This document shows, one piece after another, positions 1 to 8,834 of a DNA stretch of 64,000 bases. The position numbers were made by a program, and so were the translations under genes. A model generated the notes under the pieces. It searched no databases. It was not told the DNA's origin and saw only the letters and a list, made by a program, of their open reading frames with translations. This DNA comes from Lachnospiraceae bacterium AC2012 (GTDB taxonomy: Bacteria; Bacillota; Clostridia; Lachnospirales; Lachnospiraceae): positions 310,001 through 374,000 of the forward strand of contig JNIN01000001.1 in NCBI GenBank assembly GCA_000702525.1. The letters are read 5' to 3'. Within the stretch, counting starts at the first letter, position 1. Every line of letters starts with the position of its first letter.

Positions 1-1469
1 GCATGATTCCTTATGCCGGTGATGAATTGACGGAAGTGATTGTGCAGGAATATCTGGTTGATTTTGCGACGGCAGAACAGATTAAGAAGGACTCCACAGA
101 GAAGAAGGAGATTGTATTTGAGGATATCATGGGTATCTCTCATACAATTCCTGCAGAGCAGGTTTGGAAATTGACAGAACCGGTTCGAAATAAGATTACG
201 AAGGCGGTTGCTGAGAAGATTAAGGAACTGAATGGAGATGTTTCGGTTGCTGCAGCATTTGTTGTTGGCGGCGGTGGAAAGATCAAGGGATTCTGTGAGT
301 CTCTGGCAAAAGATCTTGGAATCGTGGAAGAACGTGTGGCTCTTCGTGGCGAAGAAGTTATGAAGGATGTCACATTCGAACAGGGCGATATCAAGAAGGA
401 TCCGCTTCTCGTTACACCAATTGGTATCTGCTTGAATTATTATGAGCAGAAGAATAATTTCATTGTGATTCATTTCAATGATGAGATGATGAAATTATAT
501 GACAATGGTCACCTTACCGTTGTGGATGCAGCGCTTCAGGCTGGTTATTCGACGGAAGAGCTCTTCCCAAGACGAGGCAAGGATATCCATTTCACAGTCA
601 ATGGCACGCATCGTATGATCCGTGGTGAGCAGGGAGAGTCTGCGATTGTGAGAATGAATGACGAAGTGGTCGGCATGAATACACCGCTGCTTTCGAATTG
701 TCGTATTGAAATTCAGGCATCTACAGCCGGCGGACGTGCGGTACGTACGATTGAATCGCTGGATGAATATACAAGCGATACCGTAACATTTATTGTGAAT
801 CGACACTATGTTACCTGTCCAAAATTTGTGGAGGTCAATGGAAGCTTAGAACCTGGAAGCTATGAAATCCAGGAGAATGATGCGATTGAGACCAGAAATT
901 ATTATACCCTGGGACAGCTCCGCGAATTTATGGATGTGGAACTTGATCCGGACGGAGAGATCATGGTGAATAATCGTCCGGCATCGATGGAGACGCTTGT
1001 GTATGAGAATTTCAATATTGAATGGACAACCATCGGTTATGCAGATATGGATGCTACTTATAAGAAGGTAGAAGAAAGTCCAATCGCTGTGGCAGAGAAG
1101 GAAGCCTTTGAGCAGCAGTTTAAGGATCTGCAGGATGCAGAAGATATCGTGGAAGTGGACGACGATGCAGACGATGTATCTGCCGAAATTAACCAGGAAG
1201 AAACGGTTTCTGAGGATGCAGAAGAGACAACAGTGGTGGAGGATGTGAAGAATCCTCAGGACGGAATTGACATTAAAATTAATGGCGAGAATTTTAAGCT
1301 TCAAAATAAAGAGAAATATATATTTGTAGATATCTTCAATGTGATTGATTTCGATATCAATGCGGGTGGAGGCCGTAGAGTGGTTACGAATCTGAACGGA
1401 CAGAAATGCGGTTATTCCTCTGAATTGAATGATGGAGATCAGATTGAAATCTACTGGAAAGAGAGCTAA
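1..1469 (+). CDS. FtsA-like actin-fold ATPase, 3' part (5' end outside the window)
   Basis: The reading frame is open at the left edge, so the true start lies upstream. The visible 488 residues begin inside an FtsA/PilM-type actin fold: a GDELTEVI stretch and a following AEQIKK helix resemble the FtsA region after the SHS2 insertion, and VVGGGGKIKGF at about residues 87-97 is the second phosphate/adenosine glycine motif. After about residue 150 comes a long non-FtsA tail of beta-rich, ubiquitin- or TGS-like segments. A very acidic linker at about residues 375-420 precedes a last small domain rich in glycine. Family members act at the membrane in division or envelope assembly; the exact role here is inferred only. 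The stop codon shares a base with the next ATG, so the two genes are probably co-translated. Alternative: another Hsp70/actin-family protein. Confidence 0.75.
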   Translation, partial: MIPYAGDELTEVIVQEYLVDFATAEQIKKDSTEKKEIVFEDIMGISHTIPAEQVWKLTEPVRNKITKAVAEKIKELNGDVSVAAAFVVGGGGKIKGFCESLAKDLGIVEERVALRGEEVMKDVTFEQGDIKKDPLLVTPIGICLNYYEQKNNFIVIHFNDEMMKLYDNGHLTVVDAALQAGYSTEELFPRRGKDIHFTVNGTHRMIRGEQGESAIVRMNDEVVGMNTPLLSNCRIEIQASTAGGRAVRTIESLDEYTSDTVTFIVNRHYVTCPKFVEVNGSLEPGSYEIQENDAIETRNYYTLGQLREFMDVELDPDGEIMVNNRPASMETLVYENFNIEWTTIGYADMDATYKKVEESPIAVAEKEAFEQQFKDLQDAEDIVEVDDDADDVSAEINQEETVSEDAEETTVVEDVKNPQDGIDIKINGENFKLQNKEKYIFVDIFNVIDFDINAGGGRRVVTNLNGQKCGYSSELNDGDQIEIYWKES

Positions 1470-2269
1470 TGGAATTTTTTAGTATTGCATCCGGCAGCAG
1501 TGGAAATTGTATCTGCGTGGGTTCGGATGAAACGCATGTAATGATTGATGCTGGTATCAGTGGAAAACGAATAGAAGCTGGCATGAATGCATATGATTTG
1601 ACAACGAAAGATATGCAGGGCGTTCTGATTACACATGAACATAGTGATCATATCAGTGGTCTTGGCGTTATCGCCCGGAAATATGGAATTCCTATCTATG
1701 CAACAGAGGGAACCATACAAGGAATTTTAAGCACGAAATCGGTTGGTAAGATTGATCCGTCGCTGTTCCATCCGATTGTGCCGGATGAAGCCTTTCAAAT
1801 CGGAGATTTAGAGATTCATCCGATTCATATTAGTCATGATGCTGCAGATCCAGTGGCTTATGTTGTGAAGAACAACGAGCATAAGATTGGTGTATTAACG
1901 GATCTTGGAATCTATGATGACTATATTATCGATAAGATGAGTGGGTTAGATGCGATGCTTCTCGAGGCAAATCACGATGTGAATATGCTTCAGGTGGGAA
2001 GTTATCCTTATCCATTGAAGATGCGAATTCTGGGTGAATATGGACATCTTTCGAATGAATTATCCGGACAGTTACTGGGAAAATTATTACATGATGATAT
2101 GAAACATGTCCTTCTGGGACATCTCAGTAAAGAGAATAATCTTCCGGAACTGGCCTATGAGACGGTTCGTCTCGAGGTTACGATGGGAGAGAATCCATAT
2201 AAGGGCAATGATTTTCCAATCGAGGTTGCACCTAGATCTGAAGTTTCAAGATTAATAAAAGTATCTTAG
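1469..2269 (+). CDS. MBL-fold metallo-hydrolase, WalJ/YycJ-like
   Basis: This 266-residue protein carries the metallo-beta-lactamase signature T-H-E-H-S-D-H at residues 55-61, followed by the expected downstream metal ligands (TDLG near 140, an EANHD segment near 165 and GHLS near 214). Length and the opening S-G-S-S-G-N segment match the YycJ/WalJ family, exonuclease-like proteins linked in Firmicutes to DNA repair and cell-wall homeostasis. Here the gene is not beside walRK but directly behind the FtsA-like gene, with a TAATG overlap, which suggests a shared transcript. No signal peptide, so cytoplasmic. The family assignment is firm; the substrate is not visible from sequence. Confidence 0.88.
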   Translation: MEFFSIASGSSGNCICVGSDETHVMIDAGISGKRIEAGMNAYDLTTKDMQGVLITHEHSDHISGLGVIARKYGIPIYATEGTIQGILSTKSVGKIDPSLFHPIVPDEAFQIGDLEIHPIHISHDAADPVAYVVKNNEHKIGVLTDLGIYDDYIIDKMSGLDAMLLEANHDVNMLQVGSYPYPLKMRILGEYGHLSNELSGQLLGKLLHDDMKHVLLGHLSKENNLPELAYETVRLEVTMGENPYKGNDFPIEVAPRSEVSRLIKVS

Positions 2270-2272
2270 GAC

Positions 2273-2301
2273 TTGAAACAAATGGAAAAGATTGGTTTAA
2301 T
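2273..2301 (+). promoter_or_regulatory. Candidate sigma-70-type promoter for the ACT-UPF0210 pair
   Basis: TTGAAA, 17 bases, TTTAAT, starting just after the metallo-hydrolase stop codon and ending 65 bases before the ACT gene start. Spacing is ideal and hexamers are near consensus; not supported by anything else. Confidence 0.45.
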
Positions 2302-2366
2302 GGATACAATGGGTGAAAAGGTAGTTATGAAGGAAACTCATGAACCAGGAAGAAGGAGATTACAAA

Positions 2367-2651
2367 ATGAGTAAGAACACAGACAAGGCCATTGTTACCG
2401 TTGTAGGTAAGGACACGGTTGGAATTATTGCTAAGACATGTACATATTTAGCAGATCACAAGATTAATATCCTTGATATTTCACAGACAATTGTACAGGG
2501 ATATTTCAATATGATGATGATTGCTGACTTTGCAGATGCAGATCAGGAATTCGACAAGATTCAGGAAGAATTGGCACAGGTTGGTACAGACCTTGGCGTT
2601 GATATTAAGTGCCAGAAGGCTGAAATTTTCGAAATGATGCATAGAATCTAA
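2367..2651 (+). CDS. ACT-domain protein (UPF0237 type)
   Basis: A 94-residue single ACT domain: a beta strand [15 protein letters not shown], a helix, then [16 protein letters not shown], typical of the stand-alone UPF0237 family of small-molecule-binding regulators. I start at ATG 2367 because AAGAAGGAGATTACAAA is a strong ribosome binding site right before it; an in-frame ATG at 2340 has no such site. The gene sits 11 bases upstream of the UPF0210 gene. This pair is a standing association in Clostridia and Lactobacillales, suggesting the ACT protein regulates or partners the larger protein. The ligand is unknown. Confidence 0.9.
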   Translation: MSKNTDKAIVTVVGKDTVGIIAKTCTYLADHKINILDISQTIVQGYFNMMMIADFADADQEFDKIQEELAQVGTDLGVDIKCQKAEIFEMMHRI

Positions 2652-2662
2652 AGGAGTCAGTA

Positions 2663-4027
2663 ATGATTAACGTTCTTGAAGTAAATGAAACAAACAAGAT
2701 GGTAGAACACGAAAACCTTGATATTCGTACGATTACCATCGGAATTAGCTTATTGGATTGTATGGATAGCGATCTGGATAAGTTAAATGAGAAGATATAT
2801 CAGAAGATTACTACCGTAGCAAAGAATCTTGTGCCGGTAGGACAGGAAATTGAAAGAGAATACGGTATTCCGATTGTAAATAAGAGAATTTCCGTTACTC
2901 CGATTGCCATTATTGGCTCAAGCGCATGTAAGCGCCCAGAAGATTATGTGACAATTGCGCATACCTTAGATCGTTGTGCCAAGGAACTTGGTGTGAATTT
3001 CATCGGTGGTTATTCCGCGATTGTTTCTAAGGGTATGACAAAGTATGACGAATTATTGATTCGTTCTATTCCACAGGCATTGAATGAAACAGAATTCATC
3101 TGTAGTTCTGTCAATGTTGGTTCCACAAAGACGGGTATCAATATGGATGCGGTTCGTTTGATGGGACAGATTATCAAAGAGACATCAGAAATCACAGCAG
3201 ATCGTGATTGTATCGGTGCTGCAAAACTGGTTGTGTTATGTAATGCGCCGGATGATAATCCATTTATGGCAGGTGCATTTCATGGTATTTCTGAGGCTGA
3301 TGAAGTGATTAACGTCGGTATCAGTGGCCCGGGTGTTGTAAAGACAGCATTGGAAAATTGCCACGGTGAGAGTTTCGAAGTAATGTGCGAGACAATCAAG
3401 AAGACGGCATTTAAGATTACAAGAGTGGGACAGTTAGTTGCTAAGAAAGCTTCTGAAATGCTGGATATCCCATTTGGTATTATCGATTTATCCCTTGCTC
3501 CAACGCCAGCGATTGGCGATTCTGTTGCTGATATTCTCTGCGAGATGGGCTTGGAATATGCGGGTGCGCCTGGAACAACGGCAGCACTTGCATTATTAAA
3601 TGATCAGGTGAAGAAGGGTGGAATTATGGCCTCTTCTTCCGTTGGTGGTCTTTCAGGTGCATTCATCCCGGTATCCGAAGATCAGGGAATGATTGATGCG
3701 GCAAATGCAGGTATGCTTACGATTGAGAAGTTGGAAGCGATGACATGCGTATGTTCTGTAGGCTTGGATATGATTGCCATTCCTGGTGATACAAGTGCCG
3801 AGACGATTGCAGGTATGATTGCGGATGAAGCAGCGCTTGGTATGATTAACCAGAAGACAACGGCCTGTAGATTGATTCCAGCAGTTGGTAAGAAAGCTGG
3901 AGAGACATTGGAGTTTGGCGGATTGCTTGGTCATGCACCAATTATGCCGGTAAATACTGCAAAATGCGAGGAATTTGTTCGTAGAACGGGTAGAATTCCA
4001 GCTCCAATCCACAGCTTTAAGAATTAA
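2663..4027 (+). CDS. PFL/UPF0210 (DUF711) family protein
   Basis: 454 residues, full length for UPF0210, a pyruvate-formate-lyase-like fold family without a proven reaction. Recognisable family segments include [10 protein letters not shown] near the N-terminus, [24 protein letters not shown] in the middle and [14 protein letters not shown] near the C-terminus. The glycine-rich segments suggest a substrate pocket, but no glycyl-radical loop of classical PFL type is evident, so calling it a formate lyase would be wrong. AAGGAGTCAGTA precedes the ATG. It forms a two-gene unit with the ACT protein. Function remains unassigned; cytoplasmic by absence of signals. Confidence 0.9.
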   Translation: MINVLEVNETNKMVEHENLDIRTITIGISLLDCMDSDLDKLNEKIYQKITTVAKNLVPVGQEIEREYGIPIVNKRISVTPIAIIGSSACKRPEDYVTIAHTLDRCAKELGVNFIGGYSAIVSKGMTKYDELLIRSIPQALNETEFICSSVNVGSTKTGINMDAVRLMGQIIKETSEITADRDCIGAAKLVVLCNAPDDNPFMAGAFHGISEADEVINVGISGPGVVKTALENCHGESFEVMCETIKKTAFKITRVGQLVAKKASEMLDIPFGIIDLSLAPTPAIGDSVADILCEMGLEYAGAPGTTAALALLNDQVKKGGIMASSSVGGLSGAFIPVSEDQGMIDAANAGMLTIEKLEAMTCVCSVGLDMIAIPGDTSAETIAGMIADEAALGMINQKTTACRLIPAVGKKAGETLEFGGLLGHAPIMPVNTAKCEEFVRRTGRIPAPIHSFKN

Positions 4028-4071
4028 ATATATACAAAAATTACAGTATAAATCTTATCGAAATTTACAAC

Positions 4072-4100
4072 TGTACAGAGAATGACAGAAAACGTATAAT
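4072..4100 (+). promoter_or_regulatory. Candidate promoter for the LacI-family gene
   Basis: TGTACA, 17 bases, perfect TATAAT. The predicted start, near 4107, lies before the hairpin at 4132-4165, so this transcript would have to pass that hairpin to reach the regulator gene. Confidence 0.5.
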
Positions 4101-4131
4101 TTAATCGTTAAAAATCTATAATGACGATAAC

Positions 4132-4165
4132 AAAACCCAGGTTCTCTTCGGAGAATCTGGGTTTT
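4132..4165 (+). terminator. Intrinsic terminator or leader hairpin before lacI-type gene
   Basis: AAAACCCAG..CTC, TTCG tetraloop, GAG..CTGGGTTTT: a 15-bp stem with one G-T wobble. The T-run is part of the stem's 3' arm. It can end the UPF0210 transcript and, because a promoter lies upstream, might also attenuate the regulator gene. Confidence 0.7.
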
Positions 4166-4191
4166 AAATAAATATAGGGGTAGACAAAATA

Positions 4192-5244
4192 ATGATTACA
4201 ATCAAAGAAATTGCGAAAACACTGAATATGAGCCCGACAACGGTTTCGAATGTGATTCATGGTAAGACGAAGGAGGTATCTCCGGATACGATCAAGAGGG
4301 TGCAGGACTTTCTCGAGGAAGTGGAATATGTTCCCAATATCAATGCAAGAAATCTTGCGCAGAATAAATCGAAGATTATCGGTGTTGTACTGAAAATTCG
4401 GCAGGACCGATATAGTCATATTTATACGGATCCATTTGTGGCGGAGATGCTTGCCGGGATGGAAGAGGTGATTCGAAAAGCAGGGTATTTTATGATGACT
4501 TATATTTCGGATGACATTGCAGAGATTCTGAATCATGTATCGACCTGGAATGTCGATGGTCTGATTTTGTTTTGTATGCTCGATGATGATGCCATTCGCG
4601 TACGAAAGAAATATCACAAGCCGATTGCCTGCGTCGATGCCTATATAAGTGAAGAAAATGAAAGTGCCTTTGGAGATCAGTTTATCAATATTGCACTGGA
4701 TGATGAGAAATGTGCCTACGAGGGGACGACTTATCTTGTAAAGTCCGGATGTAGAAAAGTTGCATTTCTGGCGGATAATATGGATGGCGTAAATAAGGCC
4801 AGATTCCGTGGGTATCGAAGAGCACTGGATGAGAATGGAATTGAATACAGTGATCGGGATTATTTTGCACTTCGTTCGACAAAGAAGGAGATGAAAAGCA
4901 GTATGGCTTCACTCGTTTCGAATGCAAGACGGTATGGGTATGATGGCGTGTTCAGCAGCTCCGATCTCTTTGCAATCCATTTCATTCGAGAGTGCTTTAA
5001 GCAGGGTATTTTGGTTCCGGAGGAGATTTCGGTTGTGGGGGTAGATGATTCGGAATTGGCAGAAATGTATCGTCCCTCTCTTACGACGATGCATCAGGAT
5101 ATTCACAGGAAAGGAGCGCTTGCAGCGGAGGCTTTGATTCGAATGTTGAAAGGGGAAAAACTGGAGCGACGTCAAATTGTACTAAAACCGGAGCTGGTAG
5201 TTAGAGAAAGTGTTATCGATTTCAAAAAGCAATCAGCAGAATAG
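4192..5244 (+). CDS. LacI/GalR-family transcriptional regulator
   Basis: 350 residues. Residues 1-25 form the LacI helix-turn-helix (TIKEIAKTLNMSPTTVSNVI), with the hinge-helix segment NINARNLA near residue 50 and a periplasmic-binding-protein-like effector domain to the end, including GVVLKIRQD near 63 and SVVGVDDSELAEM near 280. The family represses sugar genes and is released by a sugar or sugar phosphate. It lies directly upstream of a carbohydrate ABC operon on the same strand, so it most likely controls that operon through the inverted repeats at 5363-5406. That link is inferred. The inducer cannot be read from sequence. Confidence 0.93.
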   Translation: MITIKEIAKTLNMSPTTVSNVIHGKTKEVSPDTIKRVQDFLEEVEYVPNINARNLAQNKSKIIGVVLKIRQDRYSHIYTDPFVAEMLAGMEEVIRKAGYFMMTYISDDIAEILNHVSTWNVDGLILFCMLDDDAIRVRKKYHKPIACVDAYISEENESAFGDQFINIALDDEKCAYEGTTYLVKSGCRKVAFLADNMDGVNKARFRGYRRALDENGIEYSDRDYFALRSTKKEMKSSMASLVSNARRYGYDGVFSSSDLFAIHFIRECFKQGILVPEEISVVGVDDSELAEMYRPSLTTMHQDIHRKGALAAEALIRMLKGEKLERRQIVLKPELVVRESVIDFKKQSAE

Positions 5245-5317
5245 ACAAAAAGTTATCTGACAAAATTGTATAGAGTGCCGAATAATGCGAAACAAGGGGA
5301 TTTTTGATTAAATTCTC

Positions 5318-5345
5318 TTGTTTTTTTTGCAAAAAGAGCTATCAT
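5318..5345 (+). promoter_or_regulatory. Candidate promoter of the sugar ABC operon
   Basis: TTGTTT, 16 bases, TATCAT, giving a start near 5352. The T-run in its -35 region also ends a weak hairpin that may terminate the regulator transcript. Confidence 0.4.
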
Positions 5346-5362
5346 CTAATTATGAACTTGAA

Positions 5363-5406
5363 CGCAAAAGGTTGGTAAAAACAAAAGGGGTTTTGTTACT
5401 TTTGCG
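5363..5406 (+). promoter_or_regulatory. Nested inverted repeats: candidate operator or leader hairpin
   Basis: Outer arms CGCAAAAG (5363-5370) and CTTTTGCG (5399-5406) are a perfect 8-bp inverted repeat. Inside lies a second perfect one, ACAAAA-GGGG-TTTTGT (5381-5396). The element begins about 12 bases after the predicted transcription start and ends 36 bases before the binding-protein start codon. Position fits a repressor roadblock site for the LacI protein encoded upstream; a folded mRNA leader is the alternative. Confidence 0.5.
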
Positions 5407-5441
5407 CATAAGGGAAAAGTTTCACAGGAGGGAAAATTTAT

Positions 5442-6716
5442 ATGAAGAGAAAGAAACTTTTAGCATTAGTGATGGCCGGAGCAATGGTATTCGGTCTGGC
5501 AGCATGTGGCTCTAGCAGCTCCAATGGAGATAGCGCTAGCAGCGACTCAGAGGGAATCCGTTTATTAAATGGTAAGCCTGAAATTGATGACCAGTTGCAG
5601 GAACTTGCAGCGAAGTACGAAGAAGAAACTGGTAACAAAGTTACAATCGAGACTATCGGTGGTGACACAAGTGCTTCTGATGAATTAAAGAAGATGTATC
5701 AGGCAGACAACATGCCAGATATCTTCGTTATCGAAGCAAATCAGGCTGAGACATGGGACGGAATGTTAGCTGACCTCTCTGATGAGGATTGGGTATCTGA
5801 TACAAGCTATGAACTTACACAGGATGACACAGTAATCGGTTTCCCATACACAGTAGAAGCTACAGGTCTTGCATATAATGCTGATATTCTGGAAGCGGCA
5901 GGAATCGATCCAAGCACACTTACAACTCCAGCAGCTTATGAAGAAGCTTTTGCTGCACTGGATGCTCAGAAGGACGAACTTGGTCTTACAGCTGTAGTTG
6001 GATGGTGTACAGAACCTAACAACTTAGGATGGTCTTCCGGAACACATGTATTCGCACAGTATCTTGATGCTGGTCTTGCTCAGGATGATACAACATATCT
6101 TGATCTCTTAAATGACGGCGGACAGATCGACGAAGACAGAATGACAGATTTCGCTGAATTTGTTGGAATGTTAAATAACTATTCTGATCCAGACCTTCTT
6201 GTAGATGGTACATACGATGATCAGGTTGCTAACTTCGCAGCTGGTAAGTATGCATTCGTTACACAGGGTTCTTGGATTGGTGCTACAGTAACATCTTCTG
6301 ATGATTATTCAGGTTTCAAGATGGGTATCGCTCCTTATGCATTTGAAGATGGTATCGATACAATCATCGGTGGTGCTCCTTCTTTCTGGACAGTTTACAA
6401 CGATGGCCAGGTAGATGCAGCAAAGGAATTCTTACAGTGGGTATCTGAAGATTCTGCACAGCAGATCTTAGTTGAAGAAGCAAACTTAATCAGCCCATTT
6501 GATTCTTGCGCATATGCTCCAACAGATCCATTCTTTGATAGCATCAAGACATACATGGATGCTGATAAGCTTTCTGGATGGCATACAATGCTTAAGAAAG
6601 ATGGTCTTCAGAATGAAACTTGCGTAGTATTCAATGACTATGCAAAGGGAACTCTGGATACAGAAGGCTTTGTAAGCACAATGAAGGACGTAATTGCAGC
6701 ATACTATGCTGAATAA
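5442..6716 (+). CDS. Carbohydrate ABC transporter substrate-binding lipoprotein
   Basis: 424 residues with a lipoprotein signal: basic KRKK, a hydrophobic stretch and lipobox L-A-A-C with Cys22 as lipid anchor, then a Ser/Asn/Asp-rich tether. The mature part fits the family 1 sugar-binding fold, with EITVETIGGDTSASDELKK-type opening, PDIFVIEANQ and GKYAFVTQGSW. It captures an oligosaccharide or sugar outside the membrane and hands it to the two permeases encoded next. A CAGGAGGGAAAATTTAT ribosome binding site is excellent. A hairpin follows the gene, fitting higher expression than the permeases. Substrate unknown. Confidence 0.94.
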   Translation: MKRKKLLALVMAGAMVFGLAACGSSSSNGDSASSDSEGIRLLNGKPEIDDQLQELAAKYEEETGNKVTIETIGGDTSASDELKKMYQADNMPDIFVIEANQAETWDGMLADLSDEDWVSDTSYELTQDDTVIGFPYTVEATGLAYNADILEAAGIDPSTLTTPAAYEEAFAALDAQKDELGLTAVVGWCTEPNNLGWSSGTHVFAQYLDAGLAQDDTTYLDLLNDGGQIDEDRMTDFAEFVGMLNNYSDPDLLVDGTYDDQVANFAAGKYAFVTQGSWIGATVTSSDDYSGFKMGIAPYAFEDGIDTIIGGAPSFWTVYNDGQVDAAKEFLQWVSEDSAQQILVEEANLISPFDSCAYAPTDPFFDSIKTYMDADKLSGWHTMLKKDGLQNETCVVFNDYAKGTLDTEGFVSTMKDVIAAYYAE

Positions 6717-6756
6717 TTCAAAATTCAATCGACAAGATATTAAATAGCAGAAGTAT

Positions 6757-6790
6757 AGGGGGCAGGCCTTATGGTTTTGCCCCCTTTATT
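6757..6790 (+). terminator. Intercistronic hairpin after the binding-protein gene
   Basis: AGGGGGCA (6757-6764) pairs with TGCCCCCT (6778-6785), followed by TTATT. It sits between binding-protein and permease genes, where a leaky terminator or mRNA-stabilising hairpin commonly makes binding protein more abundant than permease. Confidence 0.65.
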
Positions 6791-6815
6791 AAAGAAAAAG
6801 AAAGGGGGAAAAGAG

Positions 6816-7883
6816 ATGAAGCTTGATCAGAAGTTACAGGGGGTTATCGCATCAGTCGCTTTCATCGGCGGAATCGTTCTATTGATAGCAGCACTAGCAC
6901 TTGATTTTATGGGCTCTGCATTTGAGGGCAGAGGAGCTATGCTTGTGATTGGTATCCTCGCAATTCTTTTTGGAATGTATCTCTTCCCAACAGAAAAACA
7001 CCACAGAAAATTAATTAATATTATATTCTTATTCCCATTACTGTTTACATTCATGGTAACAGTAATTATCCCGTTATTACTTGGATTTTATTATTCCTTC
7101 ACAGATTGGGACGGAATCAGAATCAGAAATTATGTAGGATTTGAAAATTATACAAAGATGTTCCATCAGCCAAGTTTTGTATGGTCCATCCTTTTGACAT
7201 TCTTATTTGTTTTACTGAATATGATTTGTGTAAACCTGATTGCCTTCTTACTGGCGCTTCTTTGCACAAATAAATTTAGGGGTATTGGATTCTTCCGTGC
7301 TTCTTATTTCGTGCCAAACCTGATCGGTGGTATCGTACTTGGTTACATTTGGCAGTTCATCTTCAGTAATGTATTGGTGCAGTTTACATCGAAGGTATTT
7401 GATAATAACTATTCGATTTTATCAAATTCCAATACTGCGTTTGTCGGAATTATCATTGTATATATCTGGCAGTACGCTGGTTATATCATGTTGATCTATA
7501 TTACCGGTTTAAATACAGTACCTGGGGAAGTGTTAGAAGCAGCAGCAATTGATGGTGCAAATCCATTGCAGACATTATTCAATATTAAGATTCCAATGAT
7601 TGCGCCATCTATTACAATCTGTACATTCTTAACCCTTACAAACTCCTTTAAGATGTTTGATGTAAACTTATCATTAACAGGTGGTAAGGGCTCAATTGCA
7701 AGCTTTATGGATTCTTATTTAACAAATGGTACAGAAATGCTTGCGTTAAATATCTACAATGAAGCGGTAATTAAGAGTAATTACGCATTAGGTCAGGCGA
7801 AGGCGGTATTGTTCTTCATTATCCTGGCAACCGTATCGATTATTCAGGTACGAATTTCCAATAAGAAGGAGGTAGAATTGTAA
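6816..7883 (+). CDS. Sugar ABC transporter permease, MalF type
   Basis: 355 residues from ATG 6816, chosen because AAAGGGGGAAAAGAG precedes it; the upstream ATG at 6771 lies inside the intercistronic hairpin and lacks a site. Two extra hydrophobic segments at the N-terminus precede the six-segment MetI-type core. The EAA loop E-A-A-A-I-D-G-A..F..I..P near residue 235 contacts the ATPase. It ends by overlapping the next permease by one base. Together they form the heterodimeric membrane channel. No ATP-binding subunit is encoded nearby, so a shared MsmK/UgpC-type ATPase elsewhere is implied, as is common in this group. Confidence 0.92.
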   Translation: MKLDQKLQGVIASVAFIGGIVLLIAALALDFMGSAFEGRGAMLVIGILAILFGMYLFPTEKHHRKLINIIFLFPLLFTFMVTVIIPLLLGFYYSFTDWDGIRIRNYVGFENYTKMFHQPSFVWSILLTFLFVLLNMICVNLIAFLLALLCTNKFRGIGFFRASYFVPNLIGGIVLGYIWQFIFSNVLVQFTSKVFDNNYSILSNSNTAFVGIIIVYIWQYAGYIMLIYITGLNTVPGEVLEAAAIDGANPLQTLFNIKIPMIAPSITICTFLTLTNSFKMFDVNLSLTGGKGSIASFMDSYLTNGTEMLALNIYNEAVIKSNYALGQAKAVLFFIILATVSIIQVRISNKKEVEL

Positions 7884-8752
7884 TGCATACAAAAGAAAAG
7901 AAATCCAGCTTAATTGCAAAAGTAATCATTGCTACAATTATTGCAATCTACGTTCTGTTTCCTTTTGCATTGGTAGTAATTAATTCCTGTAAGAGAACGC
8001 AGGATATCACAGCGAATCCTATTGGTTTGAATGGAGTGAGCTTCCAGCAGCTTATGTCAAATATGAATGACGTAGTAAATAACACACATTTCATGTTCTG
8101 GCAGGCATTTGGATATTCTGCTTTAATCACAGTAGTTTCCTTGGTTTTATTGGCCGTATTTGGTGGAATGGCAGCATGGGTAATCTGTAGAAATCACACA
8201 AAGTGGGCTCGTTTTATCTACTTCCTGTTCATTTCCTCTATGACCATTCCATTCCAGGTTGTTATGCTTCCTCTGGTATCTACATTCCGTGATACTGGTA
8301 AGTTTGTGGGAATTGCCATGTTGCAGTCCGTGCCTGGTATCGTATTTGCGTATTGTGGATTCGGTGGTGCGATGACAGTGTTTATCCTTGTTGGTTTCAT
8401 TAAGGGTATCCCATATGATTTGGAAGAAGCAGCAGCTATTGATGGTTGCTCGCCAGAAGGAACATTCTTCCGTATTATTTTCCCACTTTTAACACCGGTT
8501 ATTACAACGGTTACGATTCTGAATGGTATGTGGATCTGGAACGATTATCTGCTTCCATCTATGATGCTTGGTCAGAATGGTGTGGTTAAGACATTACCAG
8601 TTGCCGTTCAGGCATTTGTTGGTTCCTATGTTAAGCAGTGGAACCTGATCTTAACGGCAGCATTACTTGCAATTATTCCTATGATTGTTGTGTTCTTATT
8701 TGCACAGAAGCAGATTATGAACGGTATGATCGAAGGTGCAGTAAAAGGTTAA
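7883..8752 (+). CDS. Sugar ABC transporter permease, MalG type
   Basis: 289 residues, six hydrophobic segments, with the EAA motif LEEAAAIDGCSPEGTFFRIIFP near residues 178-199 (shown here to its core) for docking the ATPase. An N-terminal segment VIIATIIAIYVLFPFALVV starts the first helix, as usual for MalG-like subunits. The stop of the MalF-like gene and this ATG share a base, so translation is coupled, and GAAGGAGGTAGAA lies just upstream. It partners the preceding permease. A strong hairpin terminator follows at 8781, ending the transporter unit before the YesL-like gene. Confidence 0.93.
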   Translation: MHTKEKKSSLIAKVIIATIIAIYVLFPFALVVINSCKRTQDITANPIGLNGVSFQQLMSNMNDVVNNTHFMFWQAFGYSALITVVSLVLLAVFGGMAAWVICRNHTKWARFIYFLFISSMTIPFQVVMLPLVSTFRDTGKFVGIAMLQSVPGIVFAYCGFGGAMTVFILVGFIKGIPYDLEEAAAIDGCSPEGTFFRIIFPLLTPVITTVTILNGMWIWNDYLLPSMMLGQNGVVKTLPVAVQAFVGSYVKQWNLILTAALLAIIPMIVVFLFAQKQIMNGMIEGAVKG

Positions 8753-8780
8753 ACTTTTTTCTTCATTTTAAATTTTGGTG

Positions 8781-8823
8781 AAATAGACTGCAGATATGCT
8801 ATCATAGATGCAGTCTATTTTTA
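8781..8823 (+). terminator. Intrinsic terminator after the sugar permease genes
   Basis: AAATAGACTGCA (8781-8792) and TGCAGTCTATTT (8809-8820) form a perfect 12-bp stem with a 16-base loop, running into TTT. The next gene starts 12 bases later, so some read-through or an embedded promoter must serve it; TGCTATCAT within the loop resembles an extended -10 element. Confidence 0.75.
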
Positions 8824-8834
8824 TGAGGTAAGAT

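Noticed and set aside
846-1304. 152-codon minus-strand ORF opposite the FtsA-like gene
   Set aside because: It is an antisense shadow: His/Ile/Cys-rich translation, no ribosome binding site, and the sense strand is a good coding match. The same reasoning removes the other long antisense frames (for example 4108-4617, 12528-12908, 24393-24827 and 45681-46031).
2282-2374. A 30-codon ORF overlapping the start of the ACT protein gene
   Set aside because: Its last part is the ribosome binding site and start of the ACT gene read in another frame; composition is unremarkable and its own ribosome binding site is weak.
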